Origin: Pedobacter sp. Leaf41
GTDB taxonomy: Bacteria > Bacteroidota > Bacteroidia > Sphingobacteriales > Sphingobacteriaceae
DNA length: 64,000 nucleotides
Direction of reading: 5' to 3'
Assembly (NCBI RefSeq): GCF_001422545.1
Contig: NZ_LMLE01000001.1
Coordinates: 187,373 to 251,372 of the forward strand
Part shown: positions 50,419 to 60,119 of the stretch, piece by piece
How positions within the stretch are numbered: position 1 is the stretch's first letter
Layout: each line of letters opens with the position of its first letter
Notes under the pieces: generated by a model
What the model saw: only the letters and a program-made list of their open reading frames with translations
Database searches by the model: none
What the model was told of the DNA's origin: nothing
Position numbers and translations under genes: made by a program

Positions 50419-51345
50419 TTGGAAAAGAGCGCTAAAATATACATTGCTGGCCACCGCGGTATGGTTGGTTCGGCAATTCTCCGTAAGCTGGAAGCAGAAG
50501 GTTTCAATAATTTAATCACCAGAAGTTCTGCTGAATTAGATTTAAGAAATCAACATGGCGTAACCGAGTTTTTTGATGCGGAAAAACCAGATTATGTATT
50601 TCTTGCTGCGGCCAAAGTTGGTGGTATTGTAGCCAACAATACTTACCGAGCAGACTTTTTGTATGAAAACCTAGCCATCCAAAATAATGTGATTCATAGT
50701 GCTTATTTAAGTGGTGTTAAGAAGTTGATGTTTCTAGGCTCAAGCTGTATTTATCCGAAATTGGCGCCACAGCCGTTAAAGGAAGATTACCTTTTAACCG
50801 GCACATTGGAGCACACCAATGAACCATATGCCATTGCTAAAATTGCAGGGATTAAAATGTGCGATGCGTATCGTGATCAATATGGATGTAATTTCATCTC
50901 GGTAATGCCAACGAATCTTTATGGTTATAACGATAACTATCACCCTGAAAATTCACATGTTTTGCCTGCGCTAATCAGGAAAATCCATGAGGCAAAAATT
51001 AATGACCATCAAAGCGTTACGGTTTGGGGTTCGGGTACCCCGATGAGAGAGTTTTTATTTGCTGATGATTTAGCTGACGCCTGTTTCTATCTGATGCAAA
51101 ATTATAGTGAGCCCAACCTGATCAACATTGGCACAGGCCATGATATTACCATAAAAGACTTAGCATTGCTGATAAAAGAGGTGTTACAGTTTGAAGGTGA
51201 GCTTGTGTTTGACTCCTCAAAACCTGACGGTACGCCGCGTAAATTAATGGATGTAACTAAACTGCATAATTTAGGCTGGAAGCATAAAATAGAATTAAGA
51301 AAGGGGATTGAATTGGCCTACCAAGATTTTCAAAGCAGGTATTAA
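50419..51345 (+). CDS. fcl: GDP-L-fucose synthase
   Basis: 308 residues. Converts GDP-4-keto-6-deoxymannose to GDP-L-fucose with NADPH. Short-chain dehydrogenase fold with [14 protein letters not shown] at the start, then [20 protein letters not shown] with the catalytic Ser, then the YxxxK pair in [10 protein letters not shown] and the family region [20 protein letters not shown]. The start is probably TTG at 50419, giving (M)[13 protein letters not shown], as in relatives; no ATG is well placed. The GDP-mannose dehydratase gene that normally precedes it is not in the window. Serves capsule or surface glycan synthesis. Confidence 0.9.
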   Translation: MEKSAKIYIAGHRGMVGSAILRKLEAEGFNNLITRSSAELDLRNQHGVTEFFDAEKPDYVFLAAAKVGGIVANNTYRADFLYENLAIQNNVIHSAYLSGVKKLMFLGSSCIYPKLAPQPLKEDYLLTGTLEHTNEPYAIAKIAGIKMCDAYRDQYGCNFISVMPTNLYGYNDNYHPENSHVLPALIRKIHEAKINDHQSVTVWGSGTPMREFLFADDLADACFYLMQNYSEPNLINIGTGHDITIKDLALLIKEVLQFEGELVFDSSKPDGTPRKLMDVTKLHNLGWKHKIELRKGIELAYQDFQSRY

Positions 51346-51363
51346 ATCAAGCTATATCTTTTG

Positions 51364-51409
51364 ATAGTTAAAATTGATATATTTGAGGAAATTAATCAAT
51401 TTTAACTAT
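51364..51409. promoter_or_regulatory. 15-bp inverted repeat across the oxyR promoter, with -7 box TATATTTG
   Basis: ATAGTTAAAATTGAT (51364-51378) and ATCAATTTTAACTAT (51395-51409) are perfect inverted repeats separated by 16 bases. A -7 box TATATTTG lies at 51378-51385, and the oxyR ATG follows at 51411. The outermost ATAG and CTAT resemble the half-sites of E. coli OxyR. Autoregulation is inferred. Confidence 0.6.
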
Positions 51410-51410
51410 A

Positions 51411-52343
51411 ATGACTTTAGTTCAGCTTGAATACATTGTTGCGGTAGATACTTACAGGAGTTTTGTTATTGCTGCTGAGAAATGTTTTGTAACGCAACCA
51501 ACATTAAGCATGCAAGTGCAAAAGTTGGAAGAATTGCTAAGCGTTAAAATCTTCGATAGAAGTAAACAGCCAGTATTTCCAACTGAAATTGGTGCGCAAA
51601 TAATTGCACAGGCCAGGGTCATTTTACAGGAAAGTGGAAAGGTAAAAGAGCTCATCAATAGTCAACAACAAGATGTACTTGGCGAATTGCGTATTGGAGT
51701 TATTCCTACCGTAGCCCCATACTTACTGCCTCAGGTAATTTCAGCAATGCTGGAAAAATACCCTGAACTAAAACTCCTCATTTGGGAATATACCACCGAA
51801 GATATTATTCATCATTTAAAAACCGGTGTACTGGATTGTGGTATTTTGGCCACGCCTTTAACAGATGCCAATATTATCGAATCACCATTGTATTACGAAA
51901 ACTTTGTAAGTTACATTAGCAAGAACAGTAAGCTTTACAAAAAGAAAGCTGTAGATGCGGAAGACCTTAATGATGAAAACATATGGTTATTAAATGAAGG
52001 GCATTGTATGAGAAACCAGGTGCTGAACATTTGCAGATCAACAAAAAACAATAGATTACAGGGTTTGGAATATAATACCGGGAGTGTAGAAACATTGGTG
52101 CGGATGGTAGATTTAAACGGCGGTGCAACATTACTGCCCGAATTGGCCATTGCAGAATTAAATACCAAACAAACCAATAAAATCCGTCATTTTAAATCTC
52201 CAGAACCTGTAAGGGAAATTAGTTTGGTTACACACAAAAACTTCATTAAAATGAGAATGTTGAATGCCTTGAAAGAAGAGATTTTGTCCATCATTCCCAA
52301 AACAATGAAGCAGAAAAAGAAAAAAGACATTGTAGGAATTTAA
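51411..52343 (+). CDS. oxyR: Hydrogen peroxide-responsive LysR regulator OxyR
   Basis: 310 residues. N-terminal winged HTH (LVQLEYIVAVDTYRSFVIAA, then CFVTQPTLSMQVQKLEELL) and a two-lobe sensor domain. The redox cysteines are at 199 and 208 in EGHCMRNQVLNICRS, with spacing and numbering as in E. coli OxyR, which supports disulfide switching by peroxide. No catalase or peroxidase gene is adjacent. The upstream inverted repeat overlies its promoter, so autoregulation is likely (inference). It is alone on the plus strand, with fcl before it. Confidence 0.92.
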   Translation: MTLVQLEYIVAVDTYRSFVIAAEKCFVTQPTLSMQVQKLEELLSVKIFDRSKQPVFPTEIGAQIIAQARVILQESGKVKELINSQQQDVLGELRIGVIPTVAPYLLPQVISAMLEKYPELKLLIWEYTTEDIIHHLKTGVLDCGILATPLTDANIIESPLYYENFVSYISKNSKLYKKKAVDAEDLNDENIWLLNEGHCMRNQVLNICRSTKNNRLQGLEYNTGSVETLVRMVDLNGGATLLPELAIAELNTKQTNKIRHFKSPEPVREISLVTHKNFIKMRMLNALKEEILSIIPKTMKQKKKKDIVGI

Positions 52344-52574
52344 GCATGACTTATTTTTGAGGTTTCGAAAATCCTTCCTCTTTTTTTGTAAATATCCGTT
52401 AGCGGCTCGCTGATTTAGAGAAGAGTTACATGATGCTCACTTCAAGATTTTTCATTCAAAACCATTAACTACCTGTATAGCTTGCTACAACCTATTGTAT
52501 TAAATTAATTACTTGGTTTGGTTTTTGTTTTATTCGCTTATTACTTATTAATTTAGCCGTCACAACAAAACAAC

Positions 52575-54275
52575 GTGAAAAAGAATATATTCCTAATTGT
52601 AATATTATGCATGGCTGCATATTCAGCTCATGCGCAAAAGCCTACCTATCTTGAAATGTTAGCCAATCAGCCCAAATGGGTTGATTCTGTTTTCAAGAAG
52701 CTTAATCGTAGAGAAAAAATTGCCCAAATGTTTTTTGTTCGGGCGCATACCAATCTAGGTCAGAAATATACCGATTCAGTAGGTTTGGTAATTAAAAAAG
52801 AGCAATTGGGAGGAGTAATATTTTTCCAGGGCGGACCAGTAAGGCAAGCCCGTGCTACAAATGCCTACCAAAAAGTAAGTCGTGTTCCTTTAATCGTGGC
52901 AAATGATGGCGAGTGGGGTTTGGGTATGCGTTTGGATAGTACCATTTCGTTTCCATACCAAATGACGCTTGGAGCTATCCAGAACAAAGATTTGATTTAT
53001 AGAATGGGCCAGGAAGTGGCCAAAGATTTTAAGCGAATGGGCATGCAAATGAACTTAGCTCCTGATGCTGATATCAATAATAATCCAAAAAATCCAGTAA
53101 TCAATTACCGCTCGTTCGGTGAGAATAAATACAATGTAGCAACCAAAACCGGCGCTTACATGAAAGGGATGCAAGATGGCGGTTTACTAACTACCTTGAA
53201 ACATTTCCCTGGCCATGGCGATACGGATGTAGATTCGCATTACGATCTTCCTCAACTCACCTTTACAGCGGCCCGCTTGGATAGTTTGGAGATGTATCCT
53301 TTCAGAGAACTAATTAAGCAAGGTGCTTCAGGTGTGATGATTGCTCACATGAATATTCCGTCTTTAGATAACACCCCAAATCTACCATCAACGCTGTCAA
53401 AGCCAATCGTTACGGGGATTTTGAAGCAACGTTTAGGATTTAAAGGCTTAATTATTTCTGATGCCATGGATATGAAAGGCGTGGTGAAATATTTCAAAAA
53501 TGGTGAGGCTGATTTGTTGGGCATTATTGCAGGAAATGACATTTTAGAGCTTTCTGAAAATAGCGATAGAGCCATAACCTTAGTGCGTAAAGCGGTAAGG
53601 CAAGGTAGAATCGACATGAAAGCTATTGATGAAAGTGTTAGGAAAATACTAACTGCAAAATATTGGGCAGGTTTGGGCAGCAGAGATACGGTAGTTACCC
53701 AAGGGGTTATTGCTGGTGTAAATAGAGGTACAAGTACTGCCTTGGTACAGGAATTGGCCAATGCCTCGGTTACTTTACTTAAAGGAAAAGACTACATTAA
53801 AAATATGGTACCAATTAGAAGGACAGCTATTATCAGTATTGGTGTTCCATCGGTTACCAGATTCCAAAAAGAGATCTCAAAAGGATTTTACAATTCTGTT
53901 TATTACGTTTTGGATAAGGATGCAACGTCAACTCAAATATCTAACGTAGCTAGAGAAATTGGCGCTTTTGATCAAGTAATTGTAGGGATTCACGACAGTA
54001 GAGCCAGACCAGGAAATAATATTCCATTAAACGCAGGCGTAAAAAATTTCATTAAGGAACTTTCGACAAAGAATACAGTATTTTCTCTTTTTGCAAATCC
54101 ATATAATTTATCTGCTTTGCCAGGCCTGGAAAACAGCAAAGGTTTAATAGTTGCTTACCAAAAAGAAGACTATATGCAAGTTTCTGCAGCTGCGGTAATT
54201 AATAACCGTTTGGTGCCAAAAGGGAAGTTGCCAGTAAGCATTTTGCCTAATTATAAGTTTGGTGATGGATTGTAG
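52575..54275 (+). CDS. Glycoside hydrolase family 3 protein (beta-N-acetylhexosaminidase-like)
   Basis: 566 residues. Signal peptide MKKNIFLIVILCMAAYSAHA (GTG start at 52575). The GH3 TIM barrel carries LKHFPGHGDTDVDSHYDLP, the NagZ-type motif with the acid/base His-Asp dyad, and the nucleophile Asp in GLIISDAMDM. A C-terminal alpha/beta domain (about 390-566) follows and ends LPVSILPNYKFGDGL. Many Bacteroidota homologues continue for another 400 residues as a serine hydrolase domain. This protein stops just where that would begin, and only 200 spacer bases follow, so the domain is absent here. Likely acts on peptidoglycan or related N-acetylated sugars. Confidence 0.85.
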   Translation: MKKNIFLIVILCMAAYSAHAQKPTYLEMLANQPKWVDSVFKKLNRREKIAQMFFVRAHTNLGQKYTDSVGLVIKKEQLGGVIFFQGGPVRQARATNAYQKVSRVPLIVANDGEWGLGMRLDSTISFPYQMTLGAIQNKDLIYRMGQEVAKDFKRMGMQMNLAPDADINNNPKNPVINYRSFGENKYNVATKTGAYMKGMQDGGLLTTLKHFPGHGDTDVDSHYDLPQLTFTAARLDSLEMYPFRELIKQGASGVMIAHMNIPSLDNTPNLPSTLSKPIVTGILKQRLGFKGLIISDAMDMKGVVKYFKNGEADLLGIIAGNDILELSENSDRAITLVRKAVRQGRIDMKAIDESVRKILTAKYWAGLGSRDTVVTQGVIAGVNRGTSTALVQELANASVTLLKGKDYIKNMVPIRRTAIISIGVPSVTRFQKEISKGFYNSVYYVLDKDATSTQISNVAREIGAFDQVIVGIHDSRARPGNNIPLNAGVKNFIKELSTKNTVFSLFANPYNLSALPGLENSKGLIVAYQKEDYMQVSAAAVINNRLVPKGKLPVSILPNYKFGDGL

Positions 54276-54452
54276 CTTGAGATAAACGGGGATTGAAAAA
54301 ATTGCTATTTCTTAATTGAACTTAAGTATTGTAAATAGAATTAGTGATCAGATGATTACCAGCATCACGCCGATATTCATCTGTTAACTAATTTCTGCTT
54401 AATTTATTCAGCATTTTCTTTCATTGATTTTCCTGTCAGCAAGTATAATTTT

Positions 54453-54460
54453 TATCTTTG
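54453..54460 (+). promoter_or_regulatory. Candidate -7 box for the pentapeptide protein gene
   Basis: TATCTTTG lies 22 bases before the ATG at 54483. About 20 bases upstream is TTTTC rather than TTTG. Confidence 0.45.
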
Positions 54461-54482
54461 TTTTGAGAAAATTTGCAATCAA

Positions 54483-55058
54483 ATGCCAGAAAATTACATT
54501 GCCGAACAAAGATTTAATAAAGAAGATTTTACTTTACGTTCATTATCAAAAGCAGAATACGAAAACTGTAAATTCATTGGTTGTAATTTCTCCAGCTCCG
54601 ATTTAAGTGGTGTAAAATTCCTCGATTGCGAATTTATTTCTTGTAACCTAAGCTTAGCTGATTTAACCAAAACAACATTTAATGAAGTAAGCTTTAACGA
54701 TTGTAAAATGCTCGGTTTGCGCTTCGAAAGTTGCAATGATTTTGGTTTAGCTTTCCATTTTGACAATTGCAAAATCAATCATTCTTCCTTTTATAAACTC
54801 AAAATAAAAAAGACCAATTTTAGAAATTCACAACTCCACGAAGTTGATTTTTCTGAATGCGATTTGTCTAATTCCATTTTCGATAATTGCGATTTATTGA
54901 GCGCAACTTTTGATAAAACGATTCTAGAAAAAGCCGATTTTAAAACGGCGTATAACTATTCGATAGATCCGGATAATAATCGGATAAAAAAAGCTAAATT
55001 TTCTCAATCCGGCTTAGCGGGCCTTCTTACTAAATATGATATTTTAATCAGCCAGTAG
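54483..55058 (+). CDS. Pentapeptide repeat protein
   Basis: 191 residues, cytosolic. Many A(D/N)LxX-type five-residue units, for example CNFSSSDLSGVKFLDCEF (about 39-57), CNLSLADLTKTTF, and NFRNSQLHEVDFSECDLS. They build a right-handed beta helix with a Cys/Phe ladder. Some relatives (Qnr, McbG) shield gyrase from toxins or quinolones, but most chromosomal ones have no known role. No clear gyrase-protection loop can be identified, so I assign only the fold. Alone on its transcript. Confidence 0.85.
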   Translation: MPENYIAEQRFNKEDFTLRSLSKAEYENCKFIGCNFSSSDLSGVKFLDCEFISCNLSLADLTKTTFNEVSFNDCKMLGLRFESCNDFGLAFHFDNCKINHSSFYKLKIKKTNFRNSQLHEVDFSECDLSNSIFDNCDLLSATFDKTILEKADFKTAYNYSIDPDNNRIKKAKFSQSGLAGLLTKYDILISQ

Positions 55059-55193
55059 ACAAAAATAAAAGCTTCGAAAAATTAAGAAATAATTCTTCGC
55101 TAAAATGTTACACTTCTTTTGATGTAACCTGAAAATATTGTAAGTTTAAAGTTTTTTAAGCGAGGTAGCTTAGAAAAATTTTACCCCCCATCA

Positions 55194-58085
55194 ATGTTAC
55201 GCGTCGATAGTTCTAAACCTTGTAAAGTGGTGTACTCTTTGTGCAAACATGAGTATTTAGGCTATTTAATTGAGCCTCATATTGTTCAATTGAACCCACA
55301 AGGTGATTTCTCATTTACCTATCAACGAATTTTTACCCATACCGCAGAAGAATTTGCAGCTTGCTTAACTGAAATCGATTATAAGCTAATCAAGATTTTG
55401 GATGATATAGAGCAAGATTCTGTAATCAAAAAATACTATAAAAAATTAATCAGACCTACCGAGTTTTTTACCAAAATCTTCGATGTTAAATTCTATGATA
55501 GTGTTCGCCCTAAAATAGAAAAGAAACTTGCCGAAGCACTCGAGATATTAAAGGTTAAAAATGAACTTTACGTAATGGATAAAGACGGGTGGCCGGTTGA
55601 GCGTAAAATCGAATTGGCTGCCGAACCTGCTTCAATCCTTTTCCACTTTCGTAGAAATGAAACCGAAACAAGGTATTTCCCTACCATAAAATATCAAAAC
55701 CTCCGCATCGAATTCATGTTTAAGGAGGCGCAGATTATAAGTAACAAACCTGCCTGGTTATTATTAAATGATGTACTTTACTTTTTTGATCAGGATATAG
55801 AAGGAAAAAAACTGCAGCCATTTCTGGCAAAACGATACATTGCTATTCCGAAAGCTACCGAGGCAACTTATTTTGAAAAATTTGTTGCTCCACTTATTGA
55901 AAAGCACCATGTTTACGCTGAGGGTTTTGAGATCAGAACAGAGCAGTTTGAGGCAATTCCAATTATAAAGGTTTTATATGTTGATGGTGGCTTATCGCAA
56001 ATTCAGTTATATTTTAAGTATGGTGAATATACTTTCCCTGTCGAAAACGCACACAAAGTGACCGTTCGTTTAGAGAAAACTGATGACAACTATATTTTCC
56101 ATCGTATAAAACGTTCAGCAGATTGGGAGAAAAAACAATATAACTTACTCTTATCACTAGGGCTAAAAAAAACAAGTTCGCTTTTTAGTAATTTAGAGGT
56201 CGCTATAGAAGAAGAGAACCCGAGTTATGCAGCCATAAATTGGGTAAACGAGCATATTGAAATTTTGCTTGCCGCAGGTTTCGAAATCGAACAAGCCACA
56301 GGGCAAAAGCGTTTTGTTTTCGGAGCTAATAAAATTGATTTAGAGGTAAAGGAAGGTAACGATTGGTTCGATATCAACGCCGTAGTTTGGTTTGGTAAAT
56401 ACCAGATTCCTTTCCTTTCATTAAAACAACATATTCTACACAAACGTAGAGAGTTTTTGCTTCCCGATGGAGAAGTAGCTATCATCCCAGAAAAATGGTT
56501 TACCCAATATGGAAGTTTGTTTAGCCTTGCGGAAACTACAGGTGGGATAAAGTTAAAGAAGCATCATATCGGTTTAATAAATGATTTGGCTGAAGACAGT
56601 TTGGCGAATGTAACTTTAGAACGCAAACTACAACGATTGGTAGATTTTGAAGATATCGCCGATACACAAATGCCAGTTAATTTTAAGGGAAGTTTACGCG
56701 ACTACCAAAAAGCTGGCTACAATTGGTTTAGCTTTTTAAGGGAATATAACTTTGGCGGTTGTTTGGCTGATGATATGGGTTTGGGTAAAACCATTCAAAC
56801 GCTGGCCATGTTGCAAAAAGTAAAAGAAGATGATCAAGCTGCCGGATTACAATCTACTTCCTTGATTATTATGCCTACTTCGTTAATTTATAACTGGCTT
56901 ACCGAAGCAAAGAAATTTACCCCAAAGCTAAAAATTTATGCTCATACGGGTAGTAATCGAAATAAAGATGTAGCCAAGTTTGCCAGCTACGATATTATTA
57001 TTACCACTTACGGTGTGACCAGGGTAGACATCGAGGAGTTAAAAAACTTTTACTTCAATTATGTTATTCTGGATGAAAGCCAGAATATCAAAAATCCGGC
57101 TTCTAAATCATTCAAATCCGTTCGGAGCTTGAAATCTAAACATCGGTTGATTTTAAGTGGTACGCCAGTCGAAAATTCAGTAGGCGATTTATGGTCGCAG
57201 CTTACCTTTTTAAACCCCGGTTTACTGGGTACGCAAGCTTTTTTTTATGATGAATATGTACAGGCAATCGAAAAAAAGAAGGATGAAGAAAAAGCACGAA
57301 AACTCCAGTCTTTAATAAAACCTTTTGTACTTCGCAGAACCAAGGAACAAGTGGCTGCAGAATTACCTCCAAAAACCGAGCAGGTAATTTATTGCGATAT
57401 GAGTGAAGATCAGGCTGCGTATTACGAAAAAACCAAATCGGCTTATCGCAATGATTTATTGGAAAGTATGGATAATGGCACCTTTGCCCAAAAGCAAGTT
57501 CAGCTTTTGCAAGGCCTAACCGCACTGCGCCAATTAGCTAACCATCCCGTAATGATCGATGGAACCTACAATTCTGATTCAGGTAAATTTGAGAATGTAA
57601 TTCATACACTTGATAATGTGTTAAAGGGCGGACATAAAGTGTTGGTGTTTTCTCAGTTTGTAAAACATCTGGATATCTTTAAAAAATACTTCGAAGCAGA
57701 ACACATTCCTTTTGCGTATTTAGACGGAGCAACCCGAAATCGTGGTGAGATTGTTTCGGAATTTCAACAAAATGAAAATTTAAAAGTGTTTTTGATTTCT
57801 ATCAAAGCTGGTGGTGTAGGTTTAAATCTTACTCAGGCAGATTATGTTTTCATCCTGGATCCATGGTGGAACCCTGCGGTAGAACAGCAGGCCATTGATA
57901 GAACACACCGGATTGGTCAAGATAAAAAGGTTTTTATCTACAAATTTATTGCGAAAGATACTGTTGAGGAAAAAATTCTTGCGCTACAAAATCGCAAAAA
58001 GTCTTTGGCCAGTTCATTAATTACCACCGAAGAAAGCTTCTTTAAATCGCTTAGTAAAGATGATATTAAAGATTTATTAAGGTAA
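55194..58085 (+). CDS. SNF2 family DEAD/DEAH-box helicase/translocase
   Basis: 963 residues. The N-terminal half (about 1-480) is a divergent domain, probably a bacterial SNF2-associated module. The C-terminal half has all helicase motifs: ADDMGLGKTIQTLAML (motif I, about 523-538), ILDESQNIKNPASKSF (motif II, DESQ), LSGTPVENS (motif III), VFSQFVKHLDIFKK (motif IV), then IKAGGVGLNLTQADY and ILDPWWNPAVEQQAIDRTHR (motifs V and VI). Probably a double-stranded DNA translocase acting in transcription recycling or repair. No methylase or nuclease is adjacent, so it is not part of a visible restriction or defence set. Confidence 0.9.
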   Translation: MLRVDSSKPCKVVYSLCKHEYLGYLIEPHIVQLNPQGDFSFTYQRIFTHTAEEFAACLTEIDYKLIKILDDIEQDSVIKKYYKKLIRPTEFFTKIFDVKFYDSVRPKIEKKLAEALEILKVKNELYVMDKDGWPVERKIELAAEPASILFHFRRNETETRYFPTIKYQNLRIEFMFKEAQIISNKPAWLLLNDVLYFFDQDIEGKKLQPFLAKRYIAIPKATEATYFEKFVAPLIEKHHVYAEGFEIRTEQFEAIPIIKVLYVDGGLSQIQLYFKYGEYTFPVENAHKVTVRLEKTDDNYIFHRIKRSADWEKKQYNLLLSLGLKKTSSLFSNLEVAIEEENPSYAAINWVNEHIEILLAAGFEIEQATGQKRFVFGANKIDLEVKEGNDWFDINAVVWFGKYQIPFLSLKQHILHKRREFLLPDGEVAIIPEKWFTQYGSLFSLAETTGGIKLKKHHIGLINDLAEDSLANVTLERKLQRLVDFEDIADTQMPVNFKGSLRDYQKAGYNWFSFLREYNFGGCLADDMGLGKTIQTLAMLQKVKEDDQAAGLQSTSLIIMPTSLIYNWLTEAKKFTPKLKIYAHTGSNRNKDVAKFASYDIIITTYGVTRVDIEELKNFYFNYVILDESQNIKNPASKSFKSVRSLKSKHRLILSGTPVENSVGDLWSQLTFLNPGLLGTQAFFYDEYVQAIEKKKDEEKARKLQSLIKPFVLRRTKEQVAAELPPKTEQVIYCDMSEDQAAYYEKTKSAYRNDLLESMDNGTFAQKQVQLLQGLTALRQLANHPVMIDGTYNSDSGKFENVIHTLDNVLKGGHKVLVFSQFVKHLDIFKKYFEAEHIPFAYLDGATRNRGEIVSEFQQNENLKVFLISIKAGGVGLNLTQADYVFILDPWWNPAVEQQAIDRTHRIGQDKKVFIYKFIAKDTVEEKILALQNRKKSLASSLITTEESFFKSLSKDDIKDLLR

Positions 58086-58141
58086 TCCTAAAACTCTATC
58101 AAAATCAATTTGTTATATCCTAGAATTTAAAATCTACGATC

Positions 58142-58459
58142 ATGACAAATGAAAATTTAAATACAGCCTTGAATAATGTTAAAGAGGCTTGGAAGTATCC
58201 TGAATTATTTCAAAACACCTCACGTTCTGAGCGCATATTATCTGGAGTGGTAGGTTCCTACCTTTTGTTTAAAGGTTTAACCAGCATTTTTTCTCATCCG
58301 GTAATTGGGGCTACAGGCGCAGCAGTTGGTGCCGGATTATTATACCGCGGCATTACAGGTTATTGCCCTGCCCGAGATTTAGCAGAACAGCAGCAAGATT
58401 TAGATTTAGACTCGGATGATATCGTGATTAAAGAAACCATCATTTCTACTGAGTTGTAG
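58142..58459 (+). CDS. DUF2892-type small membrane protein
   Basis: 105 residues. A conserved block SERILSGVVGSYLLFKGLTS leads into two membrane segments (about 35-50 and 55-75), the second carrying GAAVGAGLLYRGITGYCPAR. This GYCP motif is typical of YgaP-type DUF2892 proteins. A charged tail follows. Function unknown. It starts 56 bases after the helicase gene and 67 bases before the DUF1080 gene, on the same strand. Confidence 0.8.
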   Translation: MTNENLNTALNNVKEAWKYPELFQNTSRSERILSGVVGSYLLFKGLTSIFSHPVIGATGAAVGAGLLYRGITGYCPARDLAEQQQDLDLDSDDIVIKETIISTEL

Positions 58460-58526
58460 TAATAAATTCAATACGAAACTTTCATTTCTTAATAAACTGG
58501 TTAACTTTAAATGTTAATCAATAACT

Positions 58527-59309
58527 ATGAGCAAGTACGCATTATTTATTATCCCAACTTTACTAGGCATGTCAGCAATTGCACAGGAAAAGAAGATTGA
58601 TCCAGCCAAAGATCCTAAAACGACCGAGGTTTGGGAACCCGTTCCGAAAGTTGTTTCACCAGGTCAACTTCCTCAAAATGCACCTTCGGATGCCATCATC
58701 TTATTTGATGGTAGAAACTTGGATGCATGGCATTCGGTAAAAGACCCTACAAAACCCGCCGCCTGGACAATAGACGACGGTTTTTTTACCGTTAAAAAAG
58801 GTACAGGAAATATCGAAACGAATAAAAAGTTTACCGATTATCAATTGCACATGGAATGGAAAATTCCTGCAAATATTACAGGTGAAGGACAAGCGAGAGG
58901 CAATAGCGGGGTGTTTTTAGCGTCGACTGGAGGTGGTGATGACGGTTATGAAATTCAGATTATGGATGCTTATAACAACAAAACCTATGTAAATGGCCAA
59001 ACCGGAAGTGTTTATAAACAAGGTACTCCTTTAGCCAATGCAAACAAAAAACCAGGAGAATGGCAGTACTACGATATCATCTGGAATGCACCACGTTTTA
59101 ATGAAGATGGTTCGGTTAAAAAACCTGCAAGTGTAACTGTTTTACTAAATGGTGTACTCTTGCAAAACAACTTTGTACTTAAAGGAGAAACCAGGTACAT
59201 TGGTGCGCCAGAATATAAAAAGCATGGTCCAGCATCAATAAAGTTGCAAGATCATGGCGATCCTAGTCCGCCGATTAGCTTTAGGAATATTTGGGTTAGA
59301 GAATTATAA
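58527..59309 (+). CDS. DUF1080 (3-keto-disaccharide hydrolase-type) secreted protein
   Basis: 260 residues. Signal peptide (MSKYALFIIPTLLGMSAIAQ), then a concanavalin-like jelly roll with the family patterns IILFDGRNLDAWHSVK (about 53-68), HMEWKIP, NSGVFLAS, YEIQIMDAY and FRNIWVREL at the end. Related secreted proteins act on 3-keto-glycosides, and others are structural. No oxidoreductase partner is adjacent. Probably sugar-related; a ThuA-family gene of similar context is found at 14958-15692, which is not linked. It is followed by a strong terminator. Confidence 0.88.
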   Translation: MSKYALFIIPTLLGMSAIAQEKKIDPAKDPKTTEVWEPVPKVVSPGQLPQNAPSDAIILFDGRNLDAWHSVKDPTKPAAWTIDDGFFTVKKGTGNIETNKKFTDYQLHMEWKIPANITGEGQARGNSGVFLASTGGGDDGYEIQIMDAYNNKTYVNGQTGSVYKQGTPLANANKKPGEWQYYDIIWNAPRFNEDGSVKKPASVTVLLNGVLLQNNFVLKGETRYIGAPEYKKHGPASIKLQDHGDPSPPISFRNIWVREL

Positions 59310-59321
59310 AACCAAAAATTG

Positions 59322-59352
59322 AAACCTGCAAATGTGAACTTGCAGGTTTTTT
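59322..59352 (+). terminator. Terminator after the DUF1080 gene
   Basis: AAACCTGCAA pairs with TTGCAGGTTT around an 11-base interior, followed by TTTTT. It lies between the convergent DUF1080 and aat genes. Confidence 0.85.
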
Positions 59353-59404
59353 TATTGCCTTTGTTTTGAAGATGATTTGTTCAGCAGGCCGAAAATTGCT
59401 ATAT

Positions 59405-60046
59405 CTATGGACGGTTTCTTTCCTGCAATATGTCGAGGTAATCTTTCATATCGATCATTTCTGCACCTAAGCTCAAAAGATGATCGTTCGGAATTTGACA
59501 GTCAATTAATTCAACATTCAATTTGCTTAAATGAATTAAGGCAACTTTTGATGCGTTACTGATATGGCTAAACATACTTTCGCCACAAAAAACACGATTA
59601 ATTTTTAAGCCGTATAATCCCCCAACCAAAGTTTCGTTTAACCAAACTTCAATACTGTGGGCAAAACCTTGTTCATGTAAATTGATGTAAGCTTTTTGCA
59701 TTTCATCGGTAATCCATGTGCCATCCTGGCCTTTACGTGGTGTGTTGGCGCAATTTAAAATTACATCAGTAAATGCTTTGTCAACAGTAATTGCAAAAGT
59801 TTCAGCAGCTAAAACTTTTCTCATACTTTTACTAATCTTTATTTTATCGGGATAAATTACACATCGCTCGTGCGGGGCATACCATAAAATAGGATCGCCT
59901 TCGCTAAACCATGGAAATATTCCATTTGAATAGGCATTGAGTAATCGATCTATACTTAAATCACCACCAATTGCCAGTAGACCATCGGGTTCAGCGAACT
60001 TAGAATCAGGGAAACCATAGTCATCTTCAAGGAGTTGAAAAAACAT
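59405..60046 (-). CDS. aat: Leucyl/phenylalanyl-tRNA--protein transferase
   Basis: 213 residues. Adds Leu or Phe to N-terminal Lys or Arg, marking proteins for ClpAP via the N-end rule. Visible: EPDGLLAIGGDLSIDRLLNA (about 19-38), YSNGIFPWFSEGDPILWYAP, and FCGESMFSHISNASKVALIH (about 156-175), all family-typical. The start at 60046 (MFFQLLEDDYGFPD) is chosen over the earlier ATG at 60070, because it matches relatives. Convergent with the DUF1080 gene and divergent from the DUF1800 gene. Confidence 0.94.
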   Translation of the reverse strand: MFFQLLEDDYGFPDSKFAEPDGLLAIGGDLSIDRLLNAYSNGIFPWFSEGDPILWYAPHERCVIYPDKIKISKSMRKVLAAETFAITVDKAFTDVILNCANTPRKGQDGTWITDEMQKAYINLHEQGFAHSIEVWLNETLVGGLYGLKINRVFCGESMFSHISNASKVALIHLSKLNVELIDCQIPNDHLLSLGAEMIDMKDYLDILQERNRP

Positions 60047-60119
60047 CTGCGAAAATAAGAAAGAAAACAAACATTAAACCCTTACGTTTATTTTATGTCA
60101 TACTATTAAATTGTCCATT

